The position numbers and the translations under genes are program-made. From positions 42,900,356-42,964,355 of the forward strand of contig OV277870.1 in the NCBI GenBank assembly GCA_922989275.2: a stretch of DNA of 64,000 nt, given 5' to 3'. This stretch comes from Gari tellinella. Taxonomy: Eukaryota > Mollusca > Bivalvia > Cardiida > Psammobiidae. Shown piece by piece: positions 1 through 10,513 of this stretch. The notes under the pieces were generated by a model that saw only the letters and a program-made list of their open reading frames with translations, was not told the origin of the DNA and did no database searches. Positions within the stretch are counted from its first letter, which is position 1. Each line of letters starts with the position of its first letter.

Positions 1-121
1 ATTCCTGGCATCAGTGTGGTCACATATGTCTACAGACTATCTTGCAATTCATGTTTACTTTATTTGTAAGAAGATATTAGAGAAAAACGTCATAAAAGTA
101 CTCACCTCGCTACTTTCACTT

Positions 122-2857
122 TCAATTCCTAATCACTTCGGTGTCTATATCCTGTGTACGTTTATTCACCGTGATTCGCCTGTCGGTAACAAACAGCTGC
201 TTTTTCACTGTATGTACATGAAGATCAAGCCCTTCAATAAGTGCTGGATACGTTTGATTCAAGTATTGCCGCGAAAGACAATCACTGACAGGAATGTTTT
301 TTCCGCTAACATGACGCACGTTTATGCGGTATTTCTGCAACTGCAAGAGCATTCTTTGCAGACGCGGCGGTGCAGCATGCAAAGGTTTGAGCATGATTGA
401 AGCGATGGGTTTATGATCGGAATGCACAATAATGTCGTTTCCGTATGTGTACTGATGAAAACGTTTGCAACCAAACAAAATCGCCAGTAACTCTTTTTCT
501 ATCTGGGCATAGCCAATTTCTGCCTGCGTGAGACTTTTCGAAGCGAATGCAATCGGCCGTCCGTCTTGCATTAAGCACGCACCTATCCCAAATTTGCTTG
601 CATCGACCTCTAACGTAAGAGGCTCCGATGGGTTGTAATACCCGAGAACTGGGGCTGTTGTTATGGCATTTTTGACCTCGTTAAATGCCTTTTTCTGAGG
701 CTCGTCCCACAGAAATTCGGTTTCTTTCTTTAGAAGTGCGCGAAGAGGCCCTGTGACCTCGGACAGATTTGGGGCAAATTTCGCTAGATAATTCACCATA
801 CCTAGGAAAGTTTCCAGTTTTGCGCGCGAATCTGGGGCTTCTAACTTGACAATAGCCTCAATTTTACTTGGGTCTGGTTTCAAGCCTGTGTTGCTTATAA
901 TGTGCCCAAAAAACGGTACTTCCGGCACCCCGATTACGCATTTATCAGGATTGAACCTAATCCCTTTTGCGCGAGCACGGTCTAGTGCGTTTTTCAAGTT
1001 TCTGTCGTGTTCCTCCGTCGTGCGACCGTGTATGAGGATGTCATCGACTATCGCGTGTATGCCTGGCAGCCCTTCAAAGATTTCATTAACCTTATGCTGA
1101 AAAATATCGCCACTGGCAGAAATGCCAAAGGGTAACCGGAGATATTTATACCGTCCCATTGGCGTCCCAAAGCATGTCAAGTTTGACGACTCGTCGTCCA
1201 GTTTCACACTCCAATATGCATGCGTGATATCGAGTATGCTAAATCGCGTCGCACCCGAGAGTTTTGACGTGACGTCGTCAAGCGTAGGTGACGGATAGTG
1301 CGGTCGCCTTATAGCCTCATTCAGGGCCTTGGGGTCAAGACAAACGCGTAGCTTACCTGTCTTAGGTTTTTCGACCACGACAATCGAATTCACCCAATCG
1401 GTGGGTTCTGTGACTTTTTCAATGATCTTGTCGCGCTCCATTCGGTCAAGTTCGGACTTTAACCTGGACTGTAGAGCTTCCGGCACTCGACGCGGCGGAT
1501 TGATTACCGGAACCGCATTTTCTTTCAAATGCAAGTGACATGAGCCGGGAATGACACCTATTCCTTTGAACAAATCTCCATATTCTTTCATGACTACCGA
1601 TTTGTTCAGTTCGCATGTGCTACCCTTGGGTGTTTTGTTTGAGTCTGCTGACAACTCTGAGTCTACCGAGTATGTCAGTCTGATCAGTTCTAAGTCTAAG
1701 GATGACTGTAATCCTATCAGACAGGGTGAAGAACTTTCAACTACATAGAACGGAGCATTAATTATCCGATCTTTGAATTTGCAAGCCATGCTGATTTTGC
1801 CCTTAACCTTAATGGCGTTGCCTGTATAAGACGTGAGTCTACAATCATGGGGCTCTAGGGGCTTTTGTAAGGACATTGATTTGAACAATTTTTCAGAAAG
1901 AGTGTTAACAGCACTCCCAGAATCAATTTTGAATTTGACCGGGACTTGATTTGGACCAATTTTCAAGGAAACGAATGCACGGTCTGGTGAATGAGAAAAA
2001 GTGCTTACCGTGTCCAGAAAATGCTCGTCCAACATGTCCTCTGCTTCAAAATCTCGGTCACTTCTGTTAATGTCATTCACTGTCCTTTTGGATTTACACA
2101 TAGATTTGAAATGGTTGTATTTCTTACAATTATAACACTGCTTCTCATAAGCAGGACACAGTTTTTTGTCCTTTTTGTGTAAAGTTCCACAGTTTGGACA
2201 TTTTGTCGCATGTGGTTGTTGTTGTTGTCCCTGTTTCTGCTTCCAGCTTGGTTGACGTCGACGTTGGTGCTTTACATCATCAACGGTTGAGTGTCCACTG
2301 GCCTGCGCCCCGTCGCTTGTCCCCGACATAGTCCTCAGTTGTTCCCGAGAATATTCGAATGCCTGTGCGTTTTCAATGGCAGTGTCTAATGTCAGCTTTT
2401 CACCAATGTTAATTAACTTCTCGCGTAACCGAGCTGACGACGCTCCAAATACAATCCTATCACGGATCATGTCGTCTTGGTCTTTAAATTGACAGTCTTG
2501 TGCTGCAATTTTCAATTTTGTCACAAATGACTCAATGGCGTATGTCCCTTGCGTGATATTATTGAATTTAAACCTTGCGAAAATTGGGTTCAGCTTTGGT
2601 TGGACGTATTGTTTAAACTTAGTGTAATACGTCTCCAACAACTTTGCGTCCTCTTCGCCAATTGTCCATGTGTGTTGGACGTCTCTGCCTTTGTCCCCTA
2701 TCCAGAGGAGCAGGTAAGACACTTTCTCTGCCTCTGATTTGCTCTTTAGAGGACCAGAGAACACTAGTTTGGCATGTCTTATAAATTTGTCCCATGCTTC
2801 TGGTAAATTTGAACTTTCCCAGTCCATAGATGGAATTGACACACCACACATTTCCAT
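122..2857 (-). CDS. Gypsy gag-pol polyprotein (gag, zinc knuckles, protease, RT, RNase H)
   Basis: This single frame of about 911 residues encodes the capsid and replication enzymes of the retrotransposon. The frame is open further up to about 2893, but that start would be TTG; the first ATG is at 2857. An N-terminal capsid-like region carries TYAIESFVTKL. Two Cys/His knuckles follow (CPNCGTLHKKDKKLCP and CYNCKKYNHFKSMC). The protease active site is IDSGSAVN. The RT has LRVCLDPKALN, FSILDITHAYWSV, LPFGISASGDIFQ and the catalytic IVDDILI. The RNase H has LEVDASKFGIGA, IEKELLAI and VHSDHKPI. The stop at 122-124 falls just after RNase H, where integrase is normally fused, so the frame is either truncated or separated from integrase. 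Gag and pol share one frame with no frameshift. On the same strand a splice-donor-like GAG/GTGAGT lies about 15 bases past the stop. Confidence 0.93.
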   Translation of the reverse strand: MEMCGVSIPSMDWESSNLPEAWDKFIRHAKLVFSGPLKSKSEAEKVSYLLLWIGDKGRDVQHTWTIGEEDAKLLETYYTKFKQYVQPKLNPIFARFKFNNITQGTYAIESFVTKLKIAAQDCQFKDQDDMIRDRIVFGASSARLREKLINIGEKLTLDTAIENAQAFEYSREQLRTMSGTSDGAQASGHSTVDDVKHQRRRQPSWKQKQGQQQQPHATKCPNCGTLHKKDKKLCPAYEKQCYNCKKYNHFKSMCKSKRTVNDINRSDRDFEAEDMLDEHFLDTVSTFSHSPDRAFVSLKIGPNQVPVKFKIDSGSAVNTLSEKLFKSMSLQKPLEPHDCRLTSYTGNAIKVKGKISMACKFKDRIINAPFYVVESSSPCLIGLQSSLDLELIRLTYSVDSELSADSNKTPKGSTCELNKSVVMKEYGDLFKGIGVIPGSCHLHLKENAVPVINPPRRVPEALQSRLKSELDRMERDKIIEKVTEPTDWVNSIVVVEKPKTGKLRVCLDPKALNEAIRRPHYPSPTLDDVTSKLSGATRFSILDITHAYWSVKLDDESSNLTCFGTPMGRYKYLRLPFGISASGDIFQHKVNEIFEGLPGIHAIVDDILIHGRTTEEHDRNLKNALDRARAKGIRFNPDKCVIGVPEVPFFGHIISNTGLKPDPSKIEAIVKLEAPDSRAKLETFLGMVNYLAKFAPNLSEVTGPLRALLKKETEFLWDEPQKKAFNEVKNAITTAPVLGYYNPSEPLTLEVDASKFGIGACLMQDGRPIAFASKSLTQAEIGYAQIEKELLAILFGCKRFHQYTYGNDIIVHSDHKPIASIMLKPLHAAPPRLQRMLLQLQKYRINVRHVSGKNIPVSDCLSRQYLNQTYPALIEGLDLHVHTVKKQLFVTDRRITVNKRTQDIDTEVIRN

Positions 2858-2939
2858 TGTGATTAATTCACTGTCCAAGTATTTAATATCCAAATGTAAA
2901 ATAAGGGTAGTGAGCGTTCCAATTGTTAATAAATAGTTT

Positions 2940-2951
2940 CTTCTGACACCA
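2940..2951 (-). promoter_or_regulatory. Primer-binding site of the Gypsy element
   Basis: The minus strand reads TGGTGTCAGAAG directly after the LTR end ACTACA. TGG complements the CCA tail of a tRNA, and this word resembles the tRNA-Leu-type sites of several Gypsy lineages. The position fixes the inner LTR boundary. Confidence 0.75.
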
Positions 2952-3177
2952 TGTAGTATTTTCGTTGTCTTAATAACACTAATGTATTACTATATAACGA
3001 TAAAGGATCTCAAATGAGAAAGACACAAATGTGCTGTTGATCAATCTATTTCTACAAGCTAAGTGATGTATATGAATGGTACAGCAGACCGAACTCTGAC
3101 CTATATAAACTGAGCCTGTGCACTGGCTAGCTAGGCTATAGTCTATTTCATTAAATAGGAACTATGATAATACAACA
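2952..3177 (-). repeat. 5' LTR of the Gypsy element (226 bp)
   Basis: On the minus strand the LTR begins TGTTGTATT and ends AATACTACA, an inverted pair with one mismatch, and it abuts the primer site. The 3' partner LTR is outside the window, so the outer boundary rests on this inverted pair and on the resumption of M2 sequence at 3178. Confidence 0.7.
3101..3110 (-). promoter_or_regulatory. TATA box in the LTR
   Basis: The minus strand reads GTTTATATAG inside the LTR, about 70 bp after the LTR start. This is the expected place for the U3 promoter of a short LTR. Confidence 0.5.
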
Positions 3178-3450
3178 GCTAACATTTGCAAACAGCTTGG
3201 ATCCAGATCAGACACCGCGTAACGCGGTGTCTAATCTGGATTCAAGCTGTTTGTCACTCGTCATTAAGTTCTTATCTGTCAAAATGTCAAAAATGTAACT
3301 TTGAGGAAAGCAGCAGACGACAATTTTACGCAGACGATATTGAAGCAGTGAAAATGTTAGGCATTTAATTGTCCTGTTTAGGGAACTGCGGCAATGGTCG
3401 TTGAAAGGATGTGTAGTTTATGGAGGGCCGTTGTTGAGAGGGAGCGCTGT
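3178..3450 (+). mobile_element. M2 MITE, right part, split by the Gypsy insertion
   Basis: The fragment begins in the flank of the H1 hairpin (3188-3256, arms with GGATCCAGATCAGAC / GTCTAATCTGGATTC). It runs through the internal ATTTTACGCAGACGATATTGAA segment and ends in the M2 terminus GAGAGGGAGCGCTG. Its left end is missing because the Gypsy LTR abuts it. The same sequence recurs at 15743-16008. Confidence 0.75.
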
Positions 3451-4254
3451 GACCATCTAAACTATTGTTGTATGAAAAAATATATATCAATACGAGCGCT
3501 TGTCAATCATATCGTGACATATGATCTGGATCAAAATTGTTTGCAAAGTAGACTTTAGTCGCCTAGGTAAGTGAAATGATAAACATAACACAAACAACGT
3601 ACCCTGAAAGGAACAGCCATAACGGCATTATTCAGGCAACGCAACAAACACCGATATCCAGTCATAATACGCCAGTGTGTGTAACAAATTACCTCCCTTT
3701 ATACACTCTTGGTATTTTTTGTACAAGTTTGCTTTTAGTTTAAATCCAATATTACCTATAAATTAAAATTGATATAAATTATTTATTTAAAATCAGATTA
3801 TTATAAAAAATTTACGTAGTTCTATACATTGAAATACATTTACTATAATTAATGTATTTAAACATATTTATATAAACATTAAAAATATGAAACATGTTTA
3901 TCCGATCTTTTAAAAAACTTGCTGTGACGCCACGTGAAACTGTATCTTTGATTCACGTAGGAGTTTCTTGATCTTCTCGTGGTTTCGAGGAGAAAGTAAC
4001 ATAACACCAATAAAATTGTGGTCACCCTAGGCAAATAGTCCTCACAAGTCGTGAAAGTAACTGTAAAGTATGAGAAATGGCTAGGCCTTCCTCAAGTTTC
4101 TGTAGAAGCCCTGACATACTCAGATGCAAGGTTTTTTTCCAATGGGATTTACTAACTAAACTGTCGAATATAAGGTAGGGGCCTCACCAACACATTAATA
4201 ATGAAGTTCAAAGTTAAACGTGGCTATTTTCGACTGAACCGAACATGAAATTAT

Positions 4255-4498
4255 GTAATTCGAAATATTGGCTGGTTCGAGTTAAGCGAGTCGAGATATC
4301 GAAGTTCGACTGAGTCGAACTTCAATATCTCGAACTCGGGGAAATCGAACATACCCGTATTCCAAAGTTAAAACGCGGCTTAGCCGTGTTTTAACTTTGA
4401 AACACGGGTATGTTCGTCCTAATCGAGCATGAAATAATGCAGTTCATGTGTCGAACTATCGGATAGTTCGCTTAGTTCGAGATATCGAAGTTCGACTG
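4255..4498. mobile_element. Tigger/pogo-like MITE with GATATCGAAGTTCGAC ends
   Basis: The right end reads CAGTCGAACTTCGATATC on the minus strand. The interior holds nested inverted repeats (ATATCGAAGTTCGACT / GTCGAACTTCAATATC, and AAAGTTAAAACGCGGC / GCCGTGTTTTAACTTT). Related copies lie at 26065-26286, 28828-28985 and 34233-34385. The CAGTCGAAC end is pogo/Tigger-like; that class call is inference. Confidence 0.5.
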
Positions 4499-4941
4499 TG
4501 GAAATAATGTTCCACTCTTAAACCAAGATTCATAGTAATTATTATTCTTATTAGCAGAATCTGAAAAAAACAATTAAGGCATCTCCTATGTCTGTAAAGA
4601 CTTGATACTGGTACAGTGGAGAATCTGTTATTCTTTCCCGTTTAAACGCAAATGTACGCAAACGCAAAGCACTAAAACGTAGAAAAGTACAACTTTTGGT
4701 GATTTATTGAGTAGGGTTTTACGGCACCGCGACACATAAACGGTCATATAGCGCCGAAATACACTTATTTATACTGAAATGAGATTTGGTTAAACTTGGA
4801 ATGTTGTAGATCTACACGAAATTGAACTATAAACAATTTGGAAAAGAAGAAACAATTTAAAGCATAAATGTTTGGATATTGTTACAAATTCTGTGATAAA
4901 ATTTTGGATTCGATAGTTAAATTTTGTGATACAAACGGAAT

Positions 4942-5090
4942 ATTACTATACTTTGCATATCTTATGCACCGGATCACTCGAGTTGTGTGTGTAAAGGCTA
5001 TATCCAACGAGACCGAAGGTCGAGTTGGATATAGCCTTTACACACACAACGAGAGTGATCCGGTACATAAGATATGCAAAGTATAGTAAT
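4942..5090. repeat. Long palindrome (arms about 70 bp)
   Basis: The arms run ATTACTATACTTTGCATATC ... GATATGCAAAGTATAGTAAT, with inner ATAGCC / GGCTAT around a short GACCGAAGGTC centre. Pairing is nearly perfect. It lies in the LINE 3' UTR and is probably a foldback MITE insertion. No coding content. Confidence 0.7.
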
Positions 5091-5207
5091 GTTCCTTTTA
5101 TTATATACCTCTTATAATATAAATAAAATGAAAAACGATAGAAATGTTTCGAGCGTTACTATAAATAAACGGGATTTCCCATACGTCACACTTCGGGGAA
5201 TGGCGCG

Positions 5208-5416
5208 TGAAAGTAAATACTCGCTATTACGACCACTAAAACGAATGCTAATTGATTAAATAATAGAGAGGTGACAGCTTAAAGCAAGGTGACAGTGAAA
5301 CAGAAAGCTCCTAAAGGAGCTTTCTGTTTCACTGTCACCTTGCTTTAAGCGGTCACCTACCGTAAACACCCTAATACTTAACATAATTTAGTGGTCGTAA
5401 TAGAGAGGTTTTACTG
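5208..5416. mobile_element. M3 pogo-like MITE with an H2 hairpin
   Basis: Right end TAGAGAGGTTTTACTG is followed by TA; the left end is degenerate (CTATTACGACCACTAAAAC). The core is an H2 hairpin (5278-5350) with arms AAGCAAGGTGACAGTGAAAC and GTTTCACTGTCACCTTGCTT around AGAAAGCTCCT. It sits just beyond the LINE stop codon. Confidence 0.75.
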
Positions 5417-5433
5417 TAGTTCCGAACTTCCGA

Positions 5434-7493
5434 CTACACAGTAAACGTTCTTTTCCCATTACACAAGGTACATGGGTAATACGGAATTTTCAATCCGTCA
5501 AGGTGTATTTGTTCGATTAAATACAGAAATATTTCGGGCAGAACATTGGTAGGTATATAATAAAGATGTATCTCTTTCAAGAAGGAAATAATATTTTCAT
5601 GACAGACTGTATTAAACAGTTGACTCATGGAGTCAACACTATAAAATGTTTGCCTCACGGAAATTAAATCGGCACAATCAATAAGCACATGCTTAATTGT
5701 GTATGGTTCTTGACAAAACACACACTCTGGTGGTTCCTCTCGTCAATGAAAGAATGGGTAACATGTGTGTGACCAATGCGACAGCGAGCAAGCACGACTT
5801 CTTCTCTGCGAACAGATCTGTAAGATCGGACTGACTCGCCGACAAACGGCTTCAAAGCATGCAGTTTGTTATTGAAAGCCATGTTCCAAGAAGATTGCCA
5901 TTTATCATTTACAAATTTACTGATTAAAGGTTTAAAGTCGGTGAAGGGCAACTTTATATTTGATGGTTTCAAAGAAAGTGAGGACTTTGCTGCGCTGTCT
6001 ACTTCCTCATTTCCGTGGATACCTACATGGCTTGGAAGCCAGCAGAACAATATATCTTTACTTAAACTTAAGAGGTGGGTTTTAAGTAAAAGCTTTTGCA
6101 CAAGAGGATTGGATAAATCTCTATTTTTTAACGACATGAGAACAGAAAGAGAATCAGAGCATATGATAAAATCTTTGCGATCAAATGTAGATATGAATCG
6201 CAAAGCAAGGTCAATAGCTTGTACTTCCCCTGTAAAGATGGAAAAATTGTCTGGAAGTCTCATTTTATTCGTATGAAATTCGCTGACGGATGCACAACCA
6301 ACTTTTACATCATTTTTAGATCCGTCTGTAAATATTGCAGTATACGATGGATACCGAGATATTCACTCGTTAAACTTAGATCTGAATTCCAATGGAGATG
6401 TTGATGATTTCTTGTCCTTACTTAGACTGAGTATTACTGTAGGGTGTTTTATAGTCCATGGTGGAATAGGAGTTATTTTATTTTCCCTAACGTTATCCAA
6501 TTTTAGTCCAGCATTTTCTATTGCAGATTTTAATCGGATACCGATAGGTCGAATAGCATTAGGTTTTCTCTCATAAAGGGTTTCATATTTTGGATCAAAT
6601 ATCACATCATTAACAGGGTATTGTGGATTTGCCTTTACCTTAGTGGCATAACTAAGAGCCAACTTTTCTCTCCTGATGTAAAGAGAGGGTTCGTTGGCTT
6701 CTACCAGAAGACTTTCAACTGGAGATGTCTTAAAGGCACCTAAAGCTAGTCGTAGTCCTTGGTGATGAAGTGGATCAATCACTTTAAAGTATGACTTTCT
6801 AGCAGCTCCATATACTATGCTTCCATAGTCGAGCTTGGATCGAATTAGCGAGCGATAAAGTCGCAAAAGCACTTTTCGGTCAGCACCCCAGTCGGTATGT
6901 GCTAAGACTTTTAAAATATTTAAAGCTTTGAGACATTTTGTCTTTAGATGTTTAATATGCGGAATAAATGTAAGTTTCCTGTCGAATATAACGCCTAGGA
7001 ATTTGACCTCCTCAACGACAGGTATTTTAACACCATTAAGTAGTAATTCAGGGTCACTGTGATCTTTACGTAATTGACAAAAGTGGACACATTGAGTTTT
7101 AGAGGTAGCAAATTTGAACCCATTTTCAGTTGTCCAGGTTTGAAGTTTATTGAGGCATTGCTGTAGTTGTCGTTCGATAGTATTAATATTTTTAGAGCGA
7201 TAACAAATCAAAAAGTCGTCCACATAAAGAGAACAGTCTATACCTGGACTAAGGCATTTTACAATGTTGTTTATCTTAACAGCAAACAGTGTAACTGAAA
7301 GAATACTTCCCTGCGGGACACCTTCTTCTTGTTGATACAAATCAGAAAGTGTTGAACCCACACGAACATTAAAATTTCTGTCAGAGAGAAAGTCCGATAT
7401 AAAGGAAGGTAGGCGACCTTTAAGACCAAAGTCTTGCAGGTCTTTCATAATCCCATATTTCCATGTTGTGTCATAAGCCTTCTCAAGATCGAA
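5434..7493 (-). pseudogene. I/Nimb-type LINE pol: partial RT, RNase H, Cys/His tail
   Basis: The RT fragment starts at FDLEKAYDTTWKYGI, so its N-terminal motifs are missing. It keeps EEGVPQGSILS, the catalytic SLYVDDFLICY and EEVKFLGVIFDRKL. An in-frame TGA at 6363-6365 interrupts it. The frame then continues into RNase H (YTAIFTDGSK, IICSDSLSVL, WLPSHVGIHGNEEVDSAAK). A one-base frameshift near 5733 precedes the C-terminal CVFCQEPYTIKHVLIDC knuckle, which ends at 5434. RT plus RNase H plus CCHC tail is the I-group layout. An upstream open frame to 7649 is fortuitous M1 sequence fused to the RT. The copy is dead: truncated, one nonsense codon, one frameshift. Confidence 0.88.
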
Positions 7494-7708
7494 GAATTCT
7501 GATAATTCATGTTTATCTTGGTGGCAAACAATTTGGAGCCTGATCAGACGCCGGGTTACCCGGCTCTGATCTGGCTCCAAACTGTTTGCACTGAAAATAA
7601 TAGTTTTAGCGTAAACGCGTTTATTGGGAAAGAATAACAGATTCTCCACTGTATACTTTATGAAAAGCTCATTTATTATTGCCTTATAAATTAATGATGT
7701 ATTTCTTA

Positions 7709-7900
7709 CAGGGCTCCCTCTCTACAACGACACCCATTGGGAGACAGATTATGAACGTTGTTCCGAGGGAGTCTTTATAGGGAGGGAAATTAGCTGTTTG
7801 CAAGTGTAAGCCAATTTCCGTCCCTATACATGTAACGACTCGCTCCGAGCAACTCACTTTTTTGTCTCCGATTGGATATCGTTGTAGAGACGGAGCGTTG
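7709..7900. mobile_element. Short M2-like MITE (192 bp)
   Basis: Ends CAGGGCTCCCTCTCTACAAC and GTTGTAGAGACGGAGCGTTG are flanked by TA. It has no H1 hairpin. The orthologous copy in duplication B is at 26442-26605, so it predates the duplication. Confidence 0.7.
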
Positions 7901-8103
7901 TAGTATACGTACTCGATATCAAACCGTGTATGGGATAAAAAACGATCTGAGAAATGACAGGTCTGAGTGTTTTCGGAAGTAAACTCTGGGAATCACTGCA
8001 GGAGACAAATGTTATTAACTAACTGTTTCTTCTATAAGGCTTTTAAGAGCGTTGTCTCTTTATAACGATACACGCGTTTTTGCTAAGCAACGTTTACTAT
8101 GTA

Positions 8104-8353
8104 CAGTGGAGAATCTGTTATTCTTTCCCGTTTAAAAGCAAACGTACGCAAACGCAGAGCACTAAAACGTAGAAAAGGACAACTTTTTGACAATTCTAAT
8201 ATTTCATGTTTATCTTGGTGGCAAACAGTTTGGAGCCTGATCAGACGCCGGGTTAACCGGCGTCTGATCTGGCTCCAAACTGTTTGCACTCCATGGAAAT
8301 AATAGTTTTAGCGTAAACGCGTTTATTGGGAAAGAATAACACATTCTCCACTG
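8104..8353 (+). mobile_element. M1 MITE
   Basis: A complete 250-bp copy with TA at 8102-8103 and 8354-8355. Its H1 hairpin is at 8219-8288. It is absent at the matching place in copy B (about 26798), so it inserted after the duplication. Confidence 0.92.
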
Positions 8354-8484
8354 TAATAACCAATCAGACGCCAGGCAACCTGGAATCTAATAAAGCTCCA
8401 AGCTGTAAGGCAGTTCAAATATATAAAAAAAAAATCGTAAGATTAATTTGTATCTGTATTTTTTTATTTTCATTTGCACCTCGT

Positions 8485-8672
8485 TTAGTTCACTTCACTG
8501 CCGTGACGTCATCAATTTTAAATAATTGCCGTTTGCTTTTATTTCTAAAATTTCAACTTTTGGGTATTTTGACTCAGAAATATTTAAATGAGTGTCAAAC
8601 AGTTTGGATCCTGATCAGACGCCGCGTTTGCAAGTAACCACTGTACTCGGGGTATCGCAGTGAAAGGGTAAA
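8485..8672. mobile_element. M5-like MITE with half an H1 hairpin
   Basis: It carries the CACTGCCGTGACGTCATC and ATTTTGACTCAGAAAT flanks seen in other M5 copies and the left H1 arm GGATCCTGATCAGACGCC, but the right arm is deleted. It ends in CAGTGAAAGGG. Confidence 0.5.
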
Positions 8673-9009
8673 ACGGATAAAATAACGCCTGCCTACCATA
8701 AAAAGAAACTGCTCTCATCAGACTTCATGTTTAAACCTCAAATATGTCACGTTTTAACTTTGAATTACGGGTACATGTATGTTCGACTTATAACCAAGTT
8801 CAAGCCTTGATATGATATCAAAACTCGACCATTTATAGTGTAATTTTTGCTATACCCTTTATAGTGCAATTGTAGTTACACCATTAATAGTGTACTGTAA
8901 TTACACTATTTAGAGTGTAATATACTTCACCAGTACATGTAGCGTGTTCAATTACCACTGTTTGCTGATTAGGTTAGCAGTTTGTGTCCCGTGTGCAGCG
9001 TGCAGAGTA

Positions 9010-9229
9010 CACTAGAGAAAACATTTTCTTTCCAAAAACCGCGTTAACGCTTAAACTATGAATTTCATTGCAAACAATTTGGAACCAGATCAGACGCCAG
9101 GTAACCCGGCGTCTGGTCAGGCTCCAAACTGTTTGCCACTCAGATTAAAAATGGTAGTGAGAATTGTAAAAAAGTTGTCATTTTCTATATCTCACTGCAA
9201 TGCTTTTGCGTTTGAACGGAAGAATACTG
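9010..9229 (-). mobile_element. Degenerate M1 MITE
   Basis: TA at 9008-9009 and 9230-9231, with eroded ends (CACTAGAGAAAACATT). H1 is at 9070-9140 with GGAACCAGATCAGACGCC. It is shared with copy B at 27655-27826, so it is older than the duplication. Confidence 0.7.
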
Positions 9230-9372
9230 TATTTCAGACCGGTTGACAACTCGCAATCGATGGTCATCGACGGCCATCGATTTCTTTACTGAACTCATCA
9301 CAGGTTTCTATCGTATCTGTAAAGTTTGATATAATATGGAAGGCTCATTTATTATTTCGTTATAACAATCTG

Positions 9373-9516
9373 CAGTGAAACCTCTCTGATACGACCGCAA
9401 TATTGTGTTAAATATAAGTATGGGTTTCAGACAAGTGACTGCTCAAAGCAAAGTCAAATGTAAAACAGAAAGCTCCTTGAGGAGCTTTCCGTTTTCCTGT
9501 CACCTTGTTTTAACCC
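9373..9516. mobile_element. M3 MITE, left part, with H2 hairpin
   Basis: The end CAGTGAAACCTCTCTGATAC is followed by an H2 hairpin (AAACAGAAAGCTCC / GGAGCTTTCCGTTTTC). The right terminus is not found. Copy B has an M3 end at the matching place (27979). Confidence 0.6.
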
Positions 9517-10513
9517 TTTTGCTCTCAATGACGCTTAAAAGCACGGGTTTTTTTTGTTTTTTTTTTCATTTTCGGCTGTCAAGCAGCCCATTTATTGTGT
9601 CCCCGTCATGGGTGAGGGAAGGTCGGGGACCCATCCTCCTGCCCACCTCACATAAAGGTATGTCATATATATTTGTTTTACATTGAACCTTATCGACCCC
9701 TTTGGCGTTGAATACTGGTCCAGGAAATAGTTTTCGAATATTTGAGATTTTATGAAACACGACTATATTTTTCAGTTTATTACCTCTATCTTTTGATAAA
9801 AACAAATACAAACAGTGAAAGCCCAGAGCCAACTACCACCTCTATGAGCTGTGTACTCATGCTCTGGGACTGCACTGCCTGTCTACATTGTCACCAAAAG
9901 GGTCGACACTTCCATGCTACAAACAATAGATACAAAACTTAATTAAAATGGGGTTTTAGAATTTTGAAGTTTACTTAGAATAGACTTGCCTGTTAAAAAG
10001 ATTAAAAGTAAATATTCAAGTTGACAAAAGGTTTATCTGACCTCCAAAGCTCTTTTTAAGTACAATCTCCTGTTTGGTTTTTTTTTTCTTCTTAATATTT
10101 TTTTTATAGGAAAGAAATACATGTTTTGAATAACATAATAATTCTTCTAGTAGTAATATTAACTAGATGTGTGTTACTTTGAACACATGTGCTCTCTGTC
10201 AGCAAGTATCAGTTGAAAAACAGTTATAGCCAAAATCAAAAGAATCATTATATCACAAGTTATCTGACGGAAAGTAAAGTGCAGAGAGGGGGAGTAACCA
10301 ATGGTGTTAATGCAAGAGTTATTTGCTATGCCAAAGGCATTTCAAATCATCAAACTTTTCCATTAATGACATTTCGTATTAAAGTATCAATAGAACAAGA
10401 GTGACACTATAAAAAGAATTTTAAGGTATAGGTGTTTGTGGACCTACATTATATAATTCTGTCGAATTTGATATCTAAAAGCTCCAACGCCCACACTATT
10501 AATTTGACTTAAC
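9517..10513. other. Unique AT-rich DNA
   Basis: No gene, RNA gene or recognisable repeat apart from poly-T runs (9547 and 10078). Short open frames here show no domain and no splice logic. Confidence 0.5.

Larger units (their letters stand above)
1..3177 (-). mobile_element. Ty3/Gypsy LTR retrotransposon, 5' part, cut by the window edge
   Basis: Read on the minus strand, the order is 5' LTR (3177-2952), primer-binding site (2951-2940), a short leader, then one gag-pol frame ending at 122. This is the usual Ty3/Gypsy order of gag, protease, RT and RNase H. No integrase is visible before the window ends, so the integrase and the 3' LTR must lie to the left or be lost. The element sits inside an M2 MITE: the sequence just right of the LTR resumes mid-element with the H1 flank found in other M2 copies. 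Long open coding potential suggests a fairly young copy. That it is Gypsy is firm; the clade is not resolved. Confidence 0.9.
4700..7493 (-). mobile_element. 5'-truncated I/Nimb-type LINE inserted in M1
   Basis: The element is on the minus strand. Its 5' end is truncated inside the RT domain at about 7493 and its 3' end is near 4700, ending GCCGTAAAACCC plus a short A-rich tail. The 3' UTR contains a 149-bp palindrome (4942-5090) and an M3 MITE (5208-5416), both inserted later. The junctions remove a few bases of the M1 host. Confidence 0.75.
4614..7651 (+). mobile_element. M1 MITE interrupted by a LINE
   Basis: The left arm (4614-4699) and right arm (about 7494-7651) together make a normal M1 copy with TA on both sides (4612-4613 and 7652-7653). 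Copy B at 26388 shows the empty site with a single TA, which proves insertion here. The arms carry TTTCCCGTTTAAACGC, the H1 hairpin (7523-7588) and AAACGCGTTTATTGGG. About 2.8 kb of LINE-derived DNA separates the arms. Confidence 0.9.
3240..9400 (+). repeat. Segmental duplication, copy A
   Basis: This stretch matches 15750-28010 (copy B) in order, apart from insertions private to each copy. Shared anchors include the CGTGAAACTGTATCTTTGAT region (3930 and 25765), the Tigger-like MITE (4260 and 26060), the short M2-like MITE (7709 and 26442) and the degenerate M1 (9010 and 27655). Copy A alone has the M1 plus LINE insertion (4614-7651) and the M1 at 8104-8353. Copy B alone has the 9.2-kb foldback and the GTTTCATAAA MITE. 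The unit itself is AT-rich, made of old MITEs, with no host gene seen. Confidence 0.8.

Noticed and set aside
2858..2893. Upstream extension of gag-pol to 2893
   Set aside because: That start is TTG; the first ATG is at 2857, and eukaryotic translation would use it.
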